Below, piece by piece: positions 1 to 9,047 of a DNA stretch of 64,000 nt. Source of the DNA: Bacteroidia bacterium. GTDB lineage: Bacteria; Bacteroidota; Bacteroidia; Flavobacteriales; Flavobacteriaceae. The DNA lies in NCBI GenBank assembly GCA_030430385.1, contig JAUIFO010000002.1, positions 186,001 through 250,000 of the forward strand, read 5' to 3'. The position numbers and the translations under genes were made by a program. Each line of letters begins with the position of its first letter. Positions within the stretch are counted from its first letter, which is position 1. Under the pieces are notes generated by a model. That model had not been told where the DNA came from. It was given only the letters and a program-made list of their open reading frames with translations, and made no database searches.

Positions 1-575
1 ATGTCTTTCTTTTTTGCTTCAACTGTAATTTCAAAGAAGTCGGACGAGTAGATGTTTCTGTTTTCAATAAAATCATCATAACTTATTTCCTGAGCTCTTA
101 TACTATCAAGAGATTTTAGGTAGGTGTCGTATTGTTTTATCTTTTCATTTTCACTTTCTGGACCAATATTAATTTCGAACTTATTAATCATCTTCGCGTC
201 CTCAACATTTATTGAAAACACATCTGCAACACCATCATAATCTTGGTTACTAATAAGTGCATTAAAATAATTGATGTTGTTAACTAATTGGTATTTCGAG
301 TCAAAATAAGGCTTAACAAACATTGAAGACTTAAATGTAGGTGTCTTTACTTTTTGTACTGCATAACCCGCAATTGCAGCAATAAGAACCACAACAGCAA
401 TGATTTTAAAATTGTCGATTATTGTCTTTAAAATAAAAACAAAAATTGATAAAATGCCTTTAAAAATCGATTTAAAGAAGTTGAATATTCTTGCGAAAAA
501 GTTTCCTATAAAATTTAAAAATACAATTAAGTCAACTTCTTCTTCTCTATCCCTTTCAGGTGTAGTATTACTCAT
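1..575 (-). CDS. Membrane protein, possibly chain-length-determinant-like (C-terminus outside window)
   Basis: This is the N-terminal part of a protein read from ATG at 573-575 with an uninterrupted frame of about 191 codons to the window edge. It begins with an acidic stretch (PERDREEE), then a hydrophobic/amphipathic segment at residues 15-50, and a clear membrane helix near 57-74 (IIAVVVLIAAIAGYAV). A soluble, presumably periplasmic region follows. This layout resembles Wzz-like proteins seen in Flavobacteria, but I see no decisive motif. The start lies 10 bp after the stop of the DUF6909 gene, so the two are probably co-transcribed. Function is inferred only weakly. Confidence 0.75.
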   Translation of the reverse strand, partial: MSNTTPERDREEEVDLIVFLNFIGNFFARIFNFFKSIFKGILSIFVFILKTIIDNFKIIAVVVLIAAIAGYAVQKVKTPTFKSSMFVKPYFDSKYQLVNNINYFNALISNQDYDGVADVFSINVEDAKMINKFEINIGPESENEKIKQYDTYLKSLDSIRAQEISYDDFIENRNIYSSDFFEITVEAKKKD

Positions 576-585
576 GGTTTTACTT

Positions 586-2274
586 TTAGTTAAATATTTG
601 TTGCAATATTTTTCTAGTTATTAAATATGTTGGTTTTACTCCCGAAGTTCCTAGTCCTCCAGAGGCTAATGTACTTCCTGTTTCTAATGGGTTATCACTC
701 GCATAATACGCATACCTCACTTTGACATTTGGGTTTATGCTCCCTCTTACTTTCGATGCCGCCTGAATGGCTTTTTGATAATGCGCGCCTTCCATTTCAA
801 GACCAATTACATTCCAAGTTGAATTGTGAAAGAACTTCAATATTTCTTTGTTTTGAAGCGATGTTCCTAAAACTGTTATCATTGAACCTTCATACACATC
901 AACACCTTGGTCTTCTAAATCAGATTTACTTAATTCGTTTTCAAACGGATAATTGTCTGCAGTGCCTTCAAATATGTGCGCAGATGGAATCATGATATCG
1001 CCTTTGTCGCCTTCTAGAATTCCTGCTTTACCCATAATTGATACCGATTCAACATTTAAGTGTACTTTTTCACCATTTACTTTTATTGGTTTCAATAATT
1101 CATCAATGGTTTCATAAGCCTGTTCTCCAAAGGCATAATCCATAACAAAAAGCACTGGCTTTTCTTGTGTTTTAAATGCTTTACTGATATCAATATCTGT
1201 CTTTGAAAAGTCAATTTTTTCAGTATCAAAAATCTGGACATTAATGTTGGTTCCCGAAGTGTCTTTAATGTGAATCATTCCATTCTGCAACGCTTCTTTT
1301 TGTACTTTATTGCGTAAGGCCTCATTTTCTTTATCACTTAGAGATTCATAGACTTCATAAGCGCTCTTTTTTGCGAATAAACTCTTTAGTGCTGATGGTG
1401 CAAAAATAGAGTTCATTACACTGTGCATGTTCGCACTTATCACATGAATTGGTCGCTCTAAAAGATTGTTAGTATGTAGCACTTCTTTTATGTGATCTGC
1501 CCAAACCTCACCATGTATGTGGTGTCCTAAACGCTCTCTTAGCACAGGACTAAACGTTACGGTTCTTTTCTGGTTATTGATTACTTCTTCAATCGCAAGC
1601 TTTCCTAACCAATATATTATTTGCAGCAGGCGATCAGGTTTTTCTTTTGATGTAAATTTTTGATGTGCCTCTGTGAGTTCGTTGAACGTTCTACCTAGAA
1701 TATTAGCTGTATGCGTAATTGCAATTTCGCGCTCCTCTTGTTTAAGCTTTGTTTTAGAAAGTGCTGCTTTCTCAAGTTTGATCCAATCTCTGGTTGTGCT
1801 TCCTTTTTCATCAATTAATACGCGTTTACTAATCTTATGAGATTCGATAAACAAGAACGTAAGATGTGTTAAAATATCATAGATCTCTGAACGTCCTCTT
1901 GTAACTTCAATGTTCATTTGTTCATCGTCAATACGATAGCAGTTACGACGTCTTTTTGGAGGAATAATGGGTTTAAAATGTGAGTTTCCGTAACCTTCGT
2001 CACTAGTTAGATTTATAAATCGGCACTCTTCAATACCTTCTGGAAGTCTATCAATAACATAGAGTAAGCCTTCCAATTCGGCTTTCTCATCAGCGACAGA
2101 CCCATAAATCTCAGGTCTTAACTGCAATAAAGCCTCTCTAAGGGTCTCTCCCGAAACACCCATTGGCTTGTAAAATCCACGATTAAACAAATGCCGCATC
2201 GTAATGTACATTCTTTCAATAGCATTTGAACTTTCTTGGGCTCTTGTTCTTTCGTGATGTTTTCTCTTACTCAT
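586..2274 (-). CDS. DUF6909-family protein with nucleoside-phosphorylase-like C-terminal domain
   Basis: This 562-residue protein has the look of the DUF6909 family, which I associate with Bacteroidota. The N-terminal half is basic and helical. The C-terminal 150 residues resemble the purine/uridine phosphorylase and MTA/SAH nucleosidase fold: MGKAG near 414, GDIMIP, then EGSMITV, then GLEMEGA at about 491-497 and SDNPLE near 527. The MEGA glutamate contacts the ribose in true nucleosidases, and the SDN aspartate binds the base. Enzymatic activity is inferred only. No signal peptide is visible, so it should be cytoplasmic. A -7 box at 2292-2299 just upstream suggests its own promoter. Confidence 0.85.
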   Translation of the reverse strand: MSKRKHHERTRAQESSNAIERMYITMRHLFNRGFYKPMGVSGETLREALLQLRPEIYGSVADEKAELEGLLYVIDRLPEGIEECRFINLTSDEGYGNSHFKPIIPPKRRRNCYRIDDEQMNIEVTRGRSEIYDILTHLTFLFIESHKISKRVLIDEKGSTTRDWIKLEKAALSKTKLKQEEREIAITHTANILGRTFNELTEAHQKFTSKEKPDRLLQIIYWLGKLAIEEVINNQKRTVTFSPVLRERLGHHIHGEVWADHIKEVLHTNNLLERPIHVISANMHSVMNSIFAPSALKSLFAKKSAYEVYESLSDKENEALRNKVQKEALQNGMIHIKDTSGTNINVQIFDTEKIDFSKTDIDISKAFKTQEKPVLFVMDYAFGEQAYETIDELLKPIKVNGEKVHLNVESVSIMGKAGILEGDKGDIMIPSAHIFEGTADNYPFENELSKSDLEDQGVDVYEGSMITVLGTSLQNKEILKFFHNSTWNVIGLEMEGAHYQKAIQAASKVRGSINPNVKVRYAYYASDNPLETGSTLASGGLGTSGVKPTYLITRKILQQIFN

Positions 2275-2291
2275 ACGCAGTATTTAGCGAG

Positions 2292-2299
2292 CAAATATA
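2292..2299 (-). promoter_or_regulatory. Candidate -7 box for the DUF6909 gene
   Basis: The minus strand reads TATATTTG, a match to the Bacteroidota -7 consensus TAnnTTTG, 17 bp before the start codon and inside the short gap after GH3. No convincing -33 TTG was found. Confidence 0.55.
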
Positions 2300-2302
2300 A
2301 TA

Positions 2303-3805
2303 CTATTTCGTCAATTTCAGACGGTTTAGAACATCTGCTATTTTACGATCATTTGAAAGTCTTGGAAGTTTATTTTGACCACCTAATTTACCTATGGATT
2401 TCATATACTCTTGAAAACCGTTTTTTTGTACAGAAGTAATTTTTAGAGGCTGAAGTACTTTGCCTTCAATTAAATCAAAATAATAGCTGTTTTGTTGTTG
2501 TAAGGACTGATCGATTTTAAGCGTTAATTCTGAAAGGTCTACAGGTTCTTTTTCAAATTCAACAAACCATTCATGATATGGTAATCCAGATTGTGGATTG
2601 ATTTGAGGCGCAACTGTAAATTCAGAAACTTGAATATCACTATCTTTTAAAGCCTCTTGCATGGCTTGTTCGACTTCTTTTCCTATGACATGTTCTCCAA
2701 AAGCAGAAATAAAATGTTTGATGCGTCCTGAAACAATCACACGATAAGGACTCAGACTTGTGAACTGAACGGTATCTCCTATGTTGTAAGCCCAAAGTCC
2801 AGCATTAGTTGAAATAATAATCACATAATTAACACCTAGTTCGACATCTTTTATGGTAAGTCGTTTCGGGTTGTCCTCAAAAAACTCATCGGCTTTAATA
2901 AATTCATAAAAAATTCCAGAATTTAATTGAAGTAACATTCCCTTTTCATCTTGCTCGTCTTGGTAAGCAAAAAAACCTTCGCTTGCAGGATACAATTCAA
3001 TACTGTCAACTTTTCTTCCGATTAAGTTCTCAAACTTAGCACGATAGGGCTCATAATTAACACCACCAAAAATGAACAGGTTGAAATTTTTGAACACTTC
3101 ACCTACCTTTTTCCCAGTGCGTTCCTGTAACTTTTCAAAATACATTTGCACCCAAGATGGTATTCCTGAAATTATCGTCATGTTTTCGGGTAAGGTTTCA
3201 TCTACAATAGCATCAACTTTTGTTTCCCAATCCTCTATACAATTGGTTTCCCAAGATGGCATTCTGTTTTTTTGAAGATATTTAGGTACGTAATGTGCCA
3301 CAATTCCAGAAAGTCGTCCAAGCTGAATTCCGTTTTGTTCTTTCAAGATTGGACTTCCTTGAAGGAAAATCATTTTACCATCCACAAACTTGCTCTTTCC
3401 TGTCTCGGCAATATACATTAGAATGGCATTTCGAGCCGCTTCAACATGAGTTGGCATGCTTTCTTTAGTGATTGGAATATATTTTGCGCCAGAAGTTGTT
3501 CCAGATGTTTTAGCAAAGTAAATTGGCTTACCCTTCCAAAGCACATCAGCTTCTCCATCAACGACACGATCTACATATGTTTTTAACGCTTCATAATCTC
3601 TTATAGGAACCTGATTGACAAAGTCAGCGTGTGTATTTATAGTTTTAAAATTATGGTCTTCGCCAAATGCAGTTTTTTGACCTTCTTTAATTAACGCCTG
3701 AAAGACTTTTTCCTGCGTTTCAATAGGATTATTAGCCCATTTTAAAATCGACCTTCTAATGCGTTTTGCAAAAGGAACGGCTAATAAGGCTTTAATTGAA
3801 GGCAT
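2303..3805 (-). CDS. GH3 auxin-responsive-promoter family protein (acyl-adenylating enzyme)
   Basis: This 500-residue protein belongs to the GH3 family, related to acyl-acid-amido synthetases of the ANL (firefly luciferase) superfamily. Such enzymes adenylate a carboxylate and transfer it to an amine. The ATP-binding P-loop-like motif lies at about 96-110 (YFAKTSGTTSGAKYI). Other family features are IFGGVNYEPYR, the ELYPASEGF segment, and a C-terminal GRIKHFISAFGEHV hinge region. The bacterial substrate is unknown. Its ATG overlaps the stop codon of the upstream M23 gene by one base (TAATG), which implies translational coupling. Confidence 0.9.
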   Translation of the reverse strand: MPSIKALLAVPFAKRIRRSILKWANNPIETQEKVFQALIKEGQKTAFGEDHNFKTINTHADFVNQVPIRDYEALKTYVDRVVDGEADVLWKGKPIYFAKTSGTTSGAKYIPITKESMPTHVEAARNAILMYIAETGKSKFVDGKMIFLQGSPILKEQNGIQLGRLSGIVAHYVPKYLQKNRMPSWETNCIEDWETKVDAIVDETLPENMTIISGIPSWVQMYFEKLQERTGKKVGEVFKNFNLFIFGGVNYEPYRAKFENLIGRKVDSIELYPASEGFFAYQDEQDEKGMLLQLNSGIFYEFIKADEFFEDNPKRLTIKDVELGVNYVIIISTNAGLWAYNIGDTVQFTSLSPYRVIVSGRIKHFISAFGEHVIGKEVEQAMQEALKDSDIQVSEFTVAPQINPQSGLPYHEWFVEFEKEPVDLSELTLKIDQSLQQQNSYYFDLIEGKVLQPLKITSVQKNGFQEYMKSIGKLGGQNKLPRLSNDRKIADVLNRLKLTK

Positions 3806-4671
3806 TATTTAAAATCTATAAAATTAGACGGATTAACAGGATAACCTCGATTCCAAAGTTCAAAATGTAAATGCGGACCAGTAGTGAGTTCACCAGTGTT
3901 TCCAGTTAATGCAATAACTTCTCCTGCTTTCACAAGGTCACCTTGTTGTTTTGTTAGCGAAGCATTGTGTTTGTAGACCGAAATCAATTCATTACTGTGT
4001 TCTAATATAATCACATAACCTGTCTCTGTGGTCCATTCTGAAAAAATAACAGTGCCATCAGCTGTAGCTTTAACAGGAGTGTCTTTAGCAACAACAACAT
4101 CAACCGCATAATGCTTTTCTTTAATGTTGAAAAGTTCAGAAATGCTACCATTCACAGGTGGAAATAACACAAAGTTTGAATTAGAAAGTGTTGTTTCAAA
4201 CACATTGTATTTATCTTCTTTGTCAACAATATCTCTTAACAAAGAGTCTTCTTTTGAAGGTGTTAAATTAATCTCGCTAGCATCAATATTTGAAGCGTCA
4301 AGGATCGAATCTTTATTAAACTCGATGGTACTCACATCTCCAGTAAGGACACGTTTAATAGACGCATAATATTGTTCGTTTAGGTCAATAACTCTCTGAA
4401 GCGAATCTGTTTTGTAATGTAATTCAGTGGCCCTCTTTTTAAGAGACGTTGAAGCATATCCAGGAATGTATTCACGTAAAGAGGTAAAAGCAATTAGAAA
4501 GATGGTTCCCGTTACTAATAAAATTGTACAAAGAGATCCTATAACAAACACATTAAGTCGTGTTAGCTTAATTGCAAAGCGCTCTTCAAACGTGTCTTCA
4601 TTAAGTACAACTAGACGATACTTATGAAGTAGTTTTCTGGCGAATTTACGTTTCTTCTCTTTTTTTGCCAT
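3805..4671 (-). CDS. M23 family metallopeptidase, membrane anchored
   Basis: This 288-residue peptidoglycan endopeptidase-type protein has a basic cytoplasmic N-terminus, one transmembrane helix at about 41-62, a periplasmic coiled-coil linker (about 75-115) and a LytM/M23 domain at about 180-285. The zinc ligands are present: H187 and D191 (HYAVD) and the HLH of GPHLHFE at 267-269. The family cleaves peptide cross-links in murein and acts in cell growth or division. An anchored M23 with a coiled coil is typical of the Flavobacteria. The gene is translationally coupled to GH3, and a candidate -7 box lies at 4679-4686. Confidence 0.92.
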   Translation of the reverse strand: MAKKEKKRKFARKLLHKYRLVVLNEDTFEERFAIKLTRLNVFVIGSLCTILLVTGTIFLIAFTSLREYIPGYASTSLKKRATELHYKTDSLQRVIDLNEQYYASIKRVLTGDVSTIEFNKDSILDASNIDASEINLTPSKEDSLLRDIVDKEDKYNVFETTLSNSNFVLFPPVNGSISELFNIKEKHYAVDVVVAKDTPVKATADGTVIFSEWTTETGYVIILEHSNELISVYKHNASLTKQQGDLVKAGEVIALTGNTGELTTGPHLHFELWNRGYPVNPSNFIDFK

Positions 4672-4678
4672 ATTCCAA

Positions 4679-4686
4679 CAAAATTA
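4679..4686 (-). promoter_or_regulatory. Candidate -7 box for the M23-GH3 operon
   Basis: The minus strand reads TAATTTTG (TAnnTTTG), 7 bp before the M23 start codon, so the leader would be very short. Confidence 0.45.
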
Positions 4687-4760
4687 AATAAATTTTATAG
4701 TTGCTAAGCCTATGATATCTTAAAGTTTGTTTTTAAACGTTTATTCTAAAGTTTAATTAT

Positions 4761-4768
4761 TAAATTTG
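4761..4768 (+). promoter_or_regulatory. Candidate -7 box for tatA
   Basis: TAAATTTG matches TAnnTTTG and lies 19 bp before the tatA ATG. Confidence 0.55.
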
Positions 4769-4787
4769 CAATTCAAAATTAAGCATT

Positions 4788-4973
4788 ATGATAGCATCTA
4801 GTACATTTTTAGCTATAGGAGCATGGCAAATCATTTTAATTGTTGTTGTGGTTTTATTAATGTTTGGAGGAAAGAAAATCCCTGAACTAATGAGAGGTCT
4901 TGGAAGTGGTATTAAAGAGTTTAAAGATGCCAGTAAAGATGAAGACAAGCCTGCAACTACAGACAAAGAATAA
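4788..4973 (+). CDS. tatA: Sec-independent translocase subunit TatA/E
   Basis: This 61-residue protein has the canonical TatA layout. It has a short N-terminus and one hydrophobic helix at about 10-27 ending in FGGKK. An amphipathic helix follows ([18 protein letters not shown]), then an acidic tail. TatA oligomers form the pore-like component that moves folded twin-arginine substrates across the inner membrane with TatC, which is not in this window. The gene stands alone between a minus-strand operon and a convergent gene, with its own -7 box and a strong bidirectional terminator. Confidence 0.95.
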   Translation: MIASSTFLAIGAWQIILIVVVVLLMFGGKKIPELMRGLGSGIKEFKDASKDEDKPATTDKE

Positions 4974-4991
4974 TCATTCATACTAATGAAT

Positions 4992-5023
4992 AAAAAAAGC
5001 CTTCAAATTTGAAGGCTTTTTTT
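4992..5023. terminator. Bidirectional intrinsic terminator (tatA / DUF4837)
   Basis: A perfect palindrome (GCCTTCAAA facing TTTGAAGGC, centred near 5007/5008) is flanked by an A-run on the left and a T-run on the right. It therefore terminates in both directions between convergent genes. Confidence 0.9.
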
Positions 5024-5026
5024 ATT

Positions 5027-6004
5027 TTACTTAATCGATAGTGATTTTATTATCGCTTCAAGTTCAAACACATAACTTCGCTTAGCTACAGAAGGTGCAA
5101 ACACATAACCCTCAACAATAAGCATACGATTGTTAACCTTATCTTCTATGGCGTAATTTATAAAAGGACCAGACATAAAAGCATTTTTAACATCCCAAAG
5201 TCCTCTTGTTTCAAAAGCAGGTTTGTTGTCAATTATCGTTTTAGAAATAAAAGGCGTGTATTTATCTTCAGTTGCCATATAAGAATCTGGTGTAGGGCCT
5301 TCAATATATATTTTCCCTACAGAATCTCTTAATCTTACGATATCAACAACTGTGCTGTCGTCTTTACGTATCGCAGACAATGGTGTTTCATAAACCATAA
5401 AATCAACCGTTCCTGTTTCAATATCGCGTCGCAACCAAAAAAATGAATCATCGTCTTTTGCGATTCTATAGGCTGAAGGAAAGCGTAAAGAAACTCCTAA
5501 TTTTTCCTGAAGTGGTTTGTCATTAAACAGCGATTTCTTTATGCGTCGTTGCTTTTCTTTGAGTTCTTCCTTTTTAAAAGCATCAATAATTTTTGGTGCA
5601 TTAGCACTAATTTGTTCAATGATCTCTGCATTTGTTTCTCCTGAAATAACAACAACTGTTTGAGGCTTGGCAAATACATTTGACGCGATTTTAGTCGCTG
5701 CTGATTTTCCTTTTTCAATTTTTAGAATCGTTCGTCCTTTGGTTGCAAAACCTGTAAAAACCGAAGGTGGCATTTGACGCATTTTAAATTGCGCTTCATC
5801 TATTGAAAGCCCCTCAACAGGAGCTGCTAGTGTATCTCTAATCACTTCGCCTACTTGATCTTCCCATAGCAAATTATCAACTACAACCGAAATATCGTTC
5901 AAGGCTCCTCCATTAGATTTAGGAACGATTCGTTTTGCATCTCCATCATTGCATGCGTAAATGCACGATACTATAATTGCTATTAGTGCTACTTTTAATT
6001 TCAT
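5027..6004 (-). CDS. DUF4837 family lipoprotein
   Basis: This 325-residue protein begins MKLKVALIAIIVSCIYAC, a lipoprotein signal with the acylated cysteine at about residue 18. The start at 6004 is chosen because it gives a proper signal peptide; an in-frame ATG ten codons upstream would add a hydrophilic extension and overlap the preceding gene. The sequence matches what I know of DUF4837, a Bacteroidota-restricted family of unknown function, including paired conserved blocks such as FRFPSAYRIAKDDDSFFWLRR. It sits 16 bp after an MltD-like transglycosylase and is probably in its operon, so an envelope role is plausible. Confidence 0.85.
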   Translation of the reverse strand: MKLKVALIAIIVSCIYACNDGDAKRIVPKSNGGALNDISVVVDNLLWEDQVGEVIRDTLAAPVEGLSIDEAQFKMRQMPPSVFTGFATKGRTILKIEKGKSAATKIASNVFAKPQTVVVISGETNAEIIEQISANAPKIIDAFKKEELKEKQRRIKKSLFNDKPLQEKLGVSLRFPSAYRIAKDDDSFFWLRRDIETGTVDFMVYETPLSAIRKDDSTVVDIVRLRDSVGKIYIEGPTPDSYMATEDKYTPFISKTIIDNKPAFETRGLWDVKNAFMSGPFINYAIEDKVNNRMLIVEGYVFAPSVAKRSYVFELEAIIKSLSIK

Positions 6005-6020
6005 TAAACTGTATTTGATG

Positions 6021-7613
6021 TTAGTTTGACACAATGAGTGTCATTCCTATTTTGAGTTTATTACTGCTAATATCATTCCAATCTTTAATATTCTGAACAG
6101 AAACTCCAGGAAATTTTTGAGAGATGCTCCAAAGTGAATCTCCTTTTTTAACCTTATAAACCGATTTACCTTCGGTATTAATAACTTTCTTTGGTTTTGT
6201 TACACTAGCAACTTTAGAAGATGTACTTGGCTTTCTTGGATAAATCGTTAACCTCTGACCAATACGCAAATTATTACTTCTAAGTCCGTTCCATTGTTTT
6301 ATCTGACTTACACGAACGCCATAACGCCTCGCAATTTTTCCAAGATAGTCACCAGATTTAACACGATATCTAATTTTAGAGTCTGCATCAAAAAATTGCG
6401 GCAAAGGTTTTTCTCTTTTATTAAATTCACCTTCAGCAAAAGCATAAATCTCATTTTCATTATTGACAAATTTACCAACAACATGTCTTGGTAATCTTAG
6501 TGTGTAATTTTCACCTTTAATGTATGGTATAACATCTAGTTTGTATGACGGATTTAAAAACTGAAGTTCTTCAATTGGCACGTCTAACAATTCAGAAACT
6601 TGATCTAAGGAGATCATTTTCTTAACGTGAATGGTATCGGTTTCTACATAATGAAAATTAGGACGTTGTTTTTTGAAACCATGTTCATCAGCGAATTCAA
6701 AAATGTACATTGTGGCTAAAAATGCAGGAAGATAGCCAGCTGTTTCACGAGGAAGATGCCCTCTAATATTCCAATAGTTTTCATAACCGCCAGAGCGTCT
6801 TATCGCTTTACTGACGTTTCCTGGGCCAGAATTATAGGCCGCTAAAGCTAAATCCCAATCTCCAAAAATCTTGTATAATCTTGCCAAATATTTACTTGCA
6901 GCATCTGTAGATTTTATAGGATCACTACGTTCATCAACATAACTACTCACATTTAATCCATACTCTTTTCCTGTACCAAACATGAATTGCCATAATCCTG
7001 TTGCACCTACTCGAGACTTCGCTCTTGGCTTTAAAGCAGATTCAACAATGGCTAAATATTTTATTTCTAATGGAATATTATGATTGTCTAGTGATTCTTC
7101 AAACAAAGGAAAATAATAATCGCTCAGAGCCATTAGTTTTTCTAAAGATTGCCTTCTGTGTTTGAGATAAGATTTAATAACACTTTCTAAAGATGGATTA
7201 TATTCAACATTAAAAGGTGTTCGCGCATTTAGACGTTTTAACCTAGCTTTTAGCGTATCTGTAGATAATTCTGGATATTCAACAGGTTCGTATTTCAATT
7301 CTGTAACCGATTTGTAAATTGAATCGTATAATGTATTGCTATACAACTCCTCTAACCACTTACGATCAAGCTCAGCAGCAAGCGCATTATCTTCAAGAAC
7401 CCTTACTGAAGAAGAGTCTGCTTCAGGTTTAATATCTGCTTTAATGATTTGCTTAGCATCAATAAGGGAGTCCTTACTGTGGGTTTGTGCCTCAACATCT
7501 GATTTTTGTTCTGGTAATTTTGTTTCTGTTGGATTAGGAATAGAGTCCTGACCGTAACTAAAAACAAAACACCAAAGCAAGGCTAATGTTAGGGTAAAAT
7601 GCTTAGGTTTCAT
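6021..7613 (-). CDS. Lytic transglycosylase with LysM domains (MltD-like)
   Basis: This 530-residue secreted murein hydrolase has a signal peptide at 1-21 (cleaved after SYG) and a long linker. The SLT transglycosylase domain spans about 175-275, with catalytic Glu191 in AIVESAL and the family motifs GATGLWQF and ALAAYNSGPGNV. A degenerate LysM-like region lies near 330-375, and two clear LysM peptidoglycan-binding repeats lie at about 415-458 and 484-528 (each VKxGDxLxxIxxxxG). The enzyme cleaves the glycan strand, forming 1,6-anhydro-muramic acid ends. The DUF4837 lipoprotein follows in the same direction. Confidence 0.95.
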   Translation of the reverse strand: MKPKHFTLTLALLWCFVFSYGQDSIPNPTETKLPEQKSDVEAQTHSKDSLIDAKQIIKADIKPEADSSSVRVLEDNALAAELDRKWLEELYSNTLYDSIYKSVTELKYEPVEYPELSTDTLKARLKRLNARTPFNVEYNPSLESVIKSYLKHRRQSLEKLMALSDYYFPLFEESLDNHNIPLEIKYLAIVESALKPRAKSRVGATGLWQFMFGTGKEYGLNVSSYVDERSDPIKSTDAASKYLARLYKIFGDWDLALAAYNSGPGNVSKAIRRSGGYENYWNIRGHLPRETAGYLPAFLATMYIFEFADEHGFKKQRPNFHYVETDTIHVKKMISLDQVSELLDVPIEELQFLNPSYKLDVIPYIKGENYTLRLPRHVVGKFVNNENEIYAFAEGEFNKREKPLPQFFDADSKIRYRVKSGDYLGKIARRYGVRVSQIKQWNGLRSNNLRIGQRLTIYPRKPSTSSKVASVTKPKKVINTEGKSVYKVKKGDSLWSISQKFPGVSVQNIKDWNDISSNKLKIGMTLIVSN

Positions 7614-7740
7614 TGGATTGCGTGTTTAACTATCTTAACGATAGAGGAGCTAAAATCGTACTTTTTTAGATAAAATGAAAGTTTAAAATCATAATTTAAT
7701 CCGTCGTCCTCATTCAATTAAACAAATGAGAAAGCACTTT

Positions 7741-8928
7741 TTAATCTAATATTGCGGCAATACCAGGAAGGGTTTTACCCTCAAGACTTTCTAGCATGGC
7801 GCCACCACCTGTGCTTACATAACTCACTTTGTTTTCAAAACCAAACTGCTTGACTGCAGCAACAGAATCTCCTCCTCCTACAAGTGAAAATGCACCAGCG
7901 CTTGTAGCTTCAGCAATAGAATCTCCTAAAGCTATGGTGCCACTCGCAAATGTTTCCATTTCAAAAACACCTAATGGACCGTTCCATAAAATGGTTTTAC
8001 AGGCCATTACAACATTATGGAAATTCACTTTAGATTGTGGTCCAGCATCTAATCCTTGCCATCCATTCGGGATTTTATTGACGTCCATCACTTGAGTTTC
8101 AGCATCGTTACTAAAAGCATTTGCAGCAAGTACATCAACAGGCAAGTGAATGGTTACGTTTTTGGCTTCAGCTTGTTTAAGAATGTCTAGCGCTAAATCG
8201 ATTTTGTCGTCTTCACAAATAGAATCCCCTACTTGACCACCTTGAGCTTTTATAAAAGTAAAGGTCATTCCGCCTCCAATAATCAAATGATCTACTTTGT
8301 CTAGAATATTCTCAATAATAGTAATCTTTGAAGACACTTTTGCGCCACCTAAAACTGCTAAAACAGGCTTTTCTCCTGATTCCATAACCTTTTTTATACT
8401 TTCGATCTCTTTTGCCAATAAGTGTCCGAAACATTTATGCTCAGGAAAAAATTGAGCAACCACTGTTGTTGAAGCATGCGCTCTATGTGCTGTCCCGAAA
8501 GCATCATTTACATAAATGTCTCCAAGTTTTGATAAGGCTTCAGCAAAACCGACATCGCCTTGTTTTTCTTCTTCGTGAAAACGAAGGTTCTCTAATAACA
8601 ATATTTCGCCAGGATTAAGTGCTTCAGCAGCTTTTTCAGCTTCATCGCCAACACAGTTTTCAACGAACTTTACTTCAACACCAAAAACATCCTCTACCTT
8701 ATTGACAATATGCTTTAATGAAAACTCATCCTGAACACCTTTAGGCCTTCCTAAGTGCGACATTAAAATACAGCTTCCGCCATCTTCAAGCACTTTAATT
8801 ATAGTGGATTTAGCAGATACAATTCTAGTAGCATCAGTAACTTCAAAATCATCATTTAAAGGCACATTAAAATCTACGCGTATTAAAGCTTTTTTATTCT
8901 CGAAATTAAAGTCGTTTAAGGTTTTCAT
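7741..8928 (-). CDS. pgk: Phosphoglycerate kinase
   Basis: This 395-residue glycolytic enzyme interconverts 1,3-bisphosphoglycerate and ADP with 3-phosphoglycerate and ATP in the cytosol. All landmark motifs are visible: RVDFNVPLN near the N-terminus, SHLGRPKG, LLLENLRFHEEE, the central GGAKVSSKI, NGPLGVFE, and GGGDSVAAV in the C-terminal nucleotide-binding lobe. Length is normal for a monofunctional PGK. The gene is monocistronic and divergent from holB, with a -7 box at 8959-8966. Confidence 0.98.
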   Translation of the reverse strand: MKTLNDFNFENKKALIRVDFNVPLNDDFEVTDATRIVSAKSTIIKVLEDGGSCILMSHLGRPKGVQDEFSLKHIVNKVEDVFGVEVKFVENCVGDEAEKAAEALNPGEILLLENLRFHEEEKQGDVGFAEALSKLGDIYVNDAFGTAHRAHASTTVVAQFFPEHKCFGHLLAKEIESIKKVMESGEKPVLAVLGGAKVSSKITIIENILDKVDHLIIGGGMTFTFIKAQGGQVGDSICEDDKIDLALDILKQAEAKNVTIHLPVDVLAANAFSNDAETQVMDVNKIPNGWQGLDAGPQSKVNFHNVVMACKTILWNGPLGVFEMETFASGTIALGDSIAEATSAGAFSLVGGGDSVAAVKQFGFENKVSYVSTGGGAMLESLEGKTLPGIAAILD

Positions 8929-8958
8929 TTCTTGTGGTTATTTTGACAAATTAAGTCA

Positions 8959-8966
8959 CAAATGTA
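8959..8966 (-). promoter_or_regulatory. Candidate -7 box for pgk
   Basis: The minus strand reads TACATTTG (TAnnTTTG), 30 bp before the pgk start codon. Confidence 0.55.
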
Positions 8967-9035
8967 ATTAATAAATATAATGGATGAAAGCCTGTTTTTG
9001 AGAAAACAATCAAGCTAATAGTATGAGAATTAATT

Positions 9036-9043
9036 TATATTTG
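9036..9043 (+). promoter_or_regulatory. Candidate -7 box for holB
   Basis: TATATTTG matches TAnnTTTG and lies only 4 bp before the ATG. If used, transcription would begin at or next to the start codon, giving a leaderless mRNA. Confidence 0.5.
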
Positions 9044-9047
9044 TCAC

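Noticed and set aside
5027..6034. Long N-terminal extension (start at 6034) for the DUF4837 lipoprotein
   Set aside because: It would add ten hydrophilic residues before the signal peptide and overlap the upstream gene; the ATG at 6004 is better.
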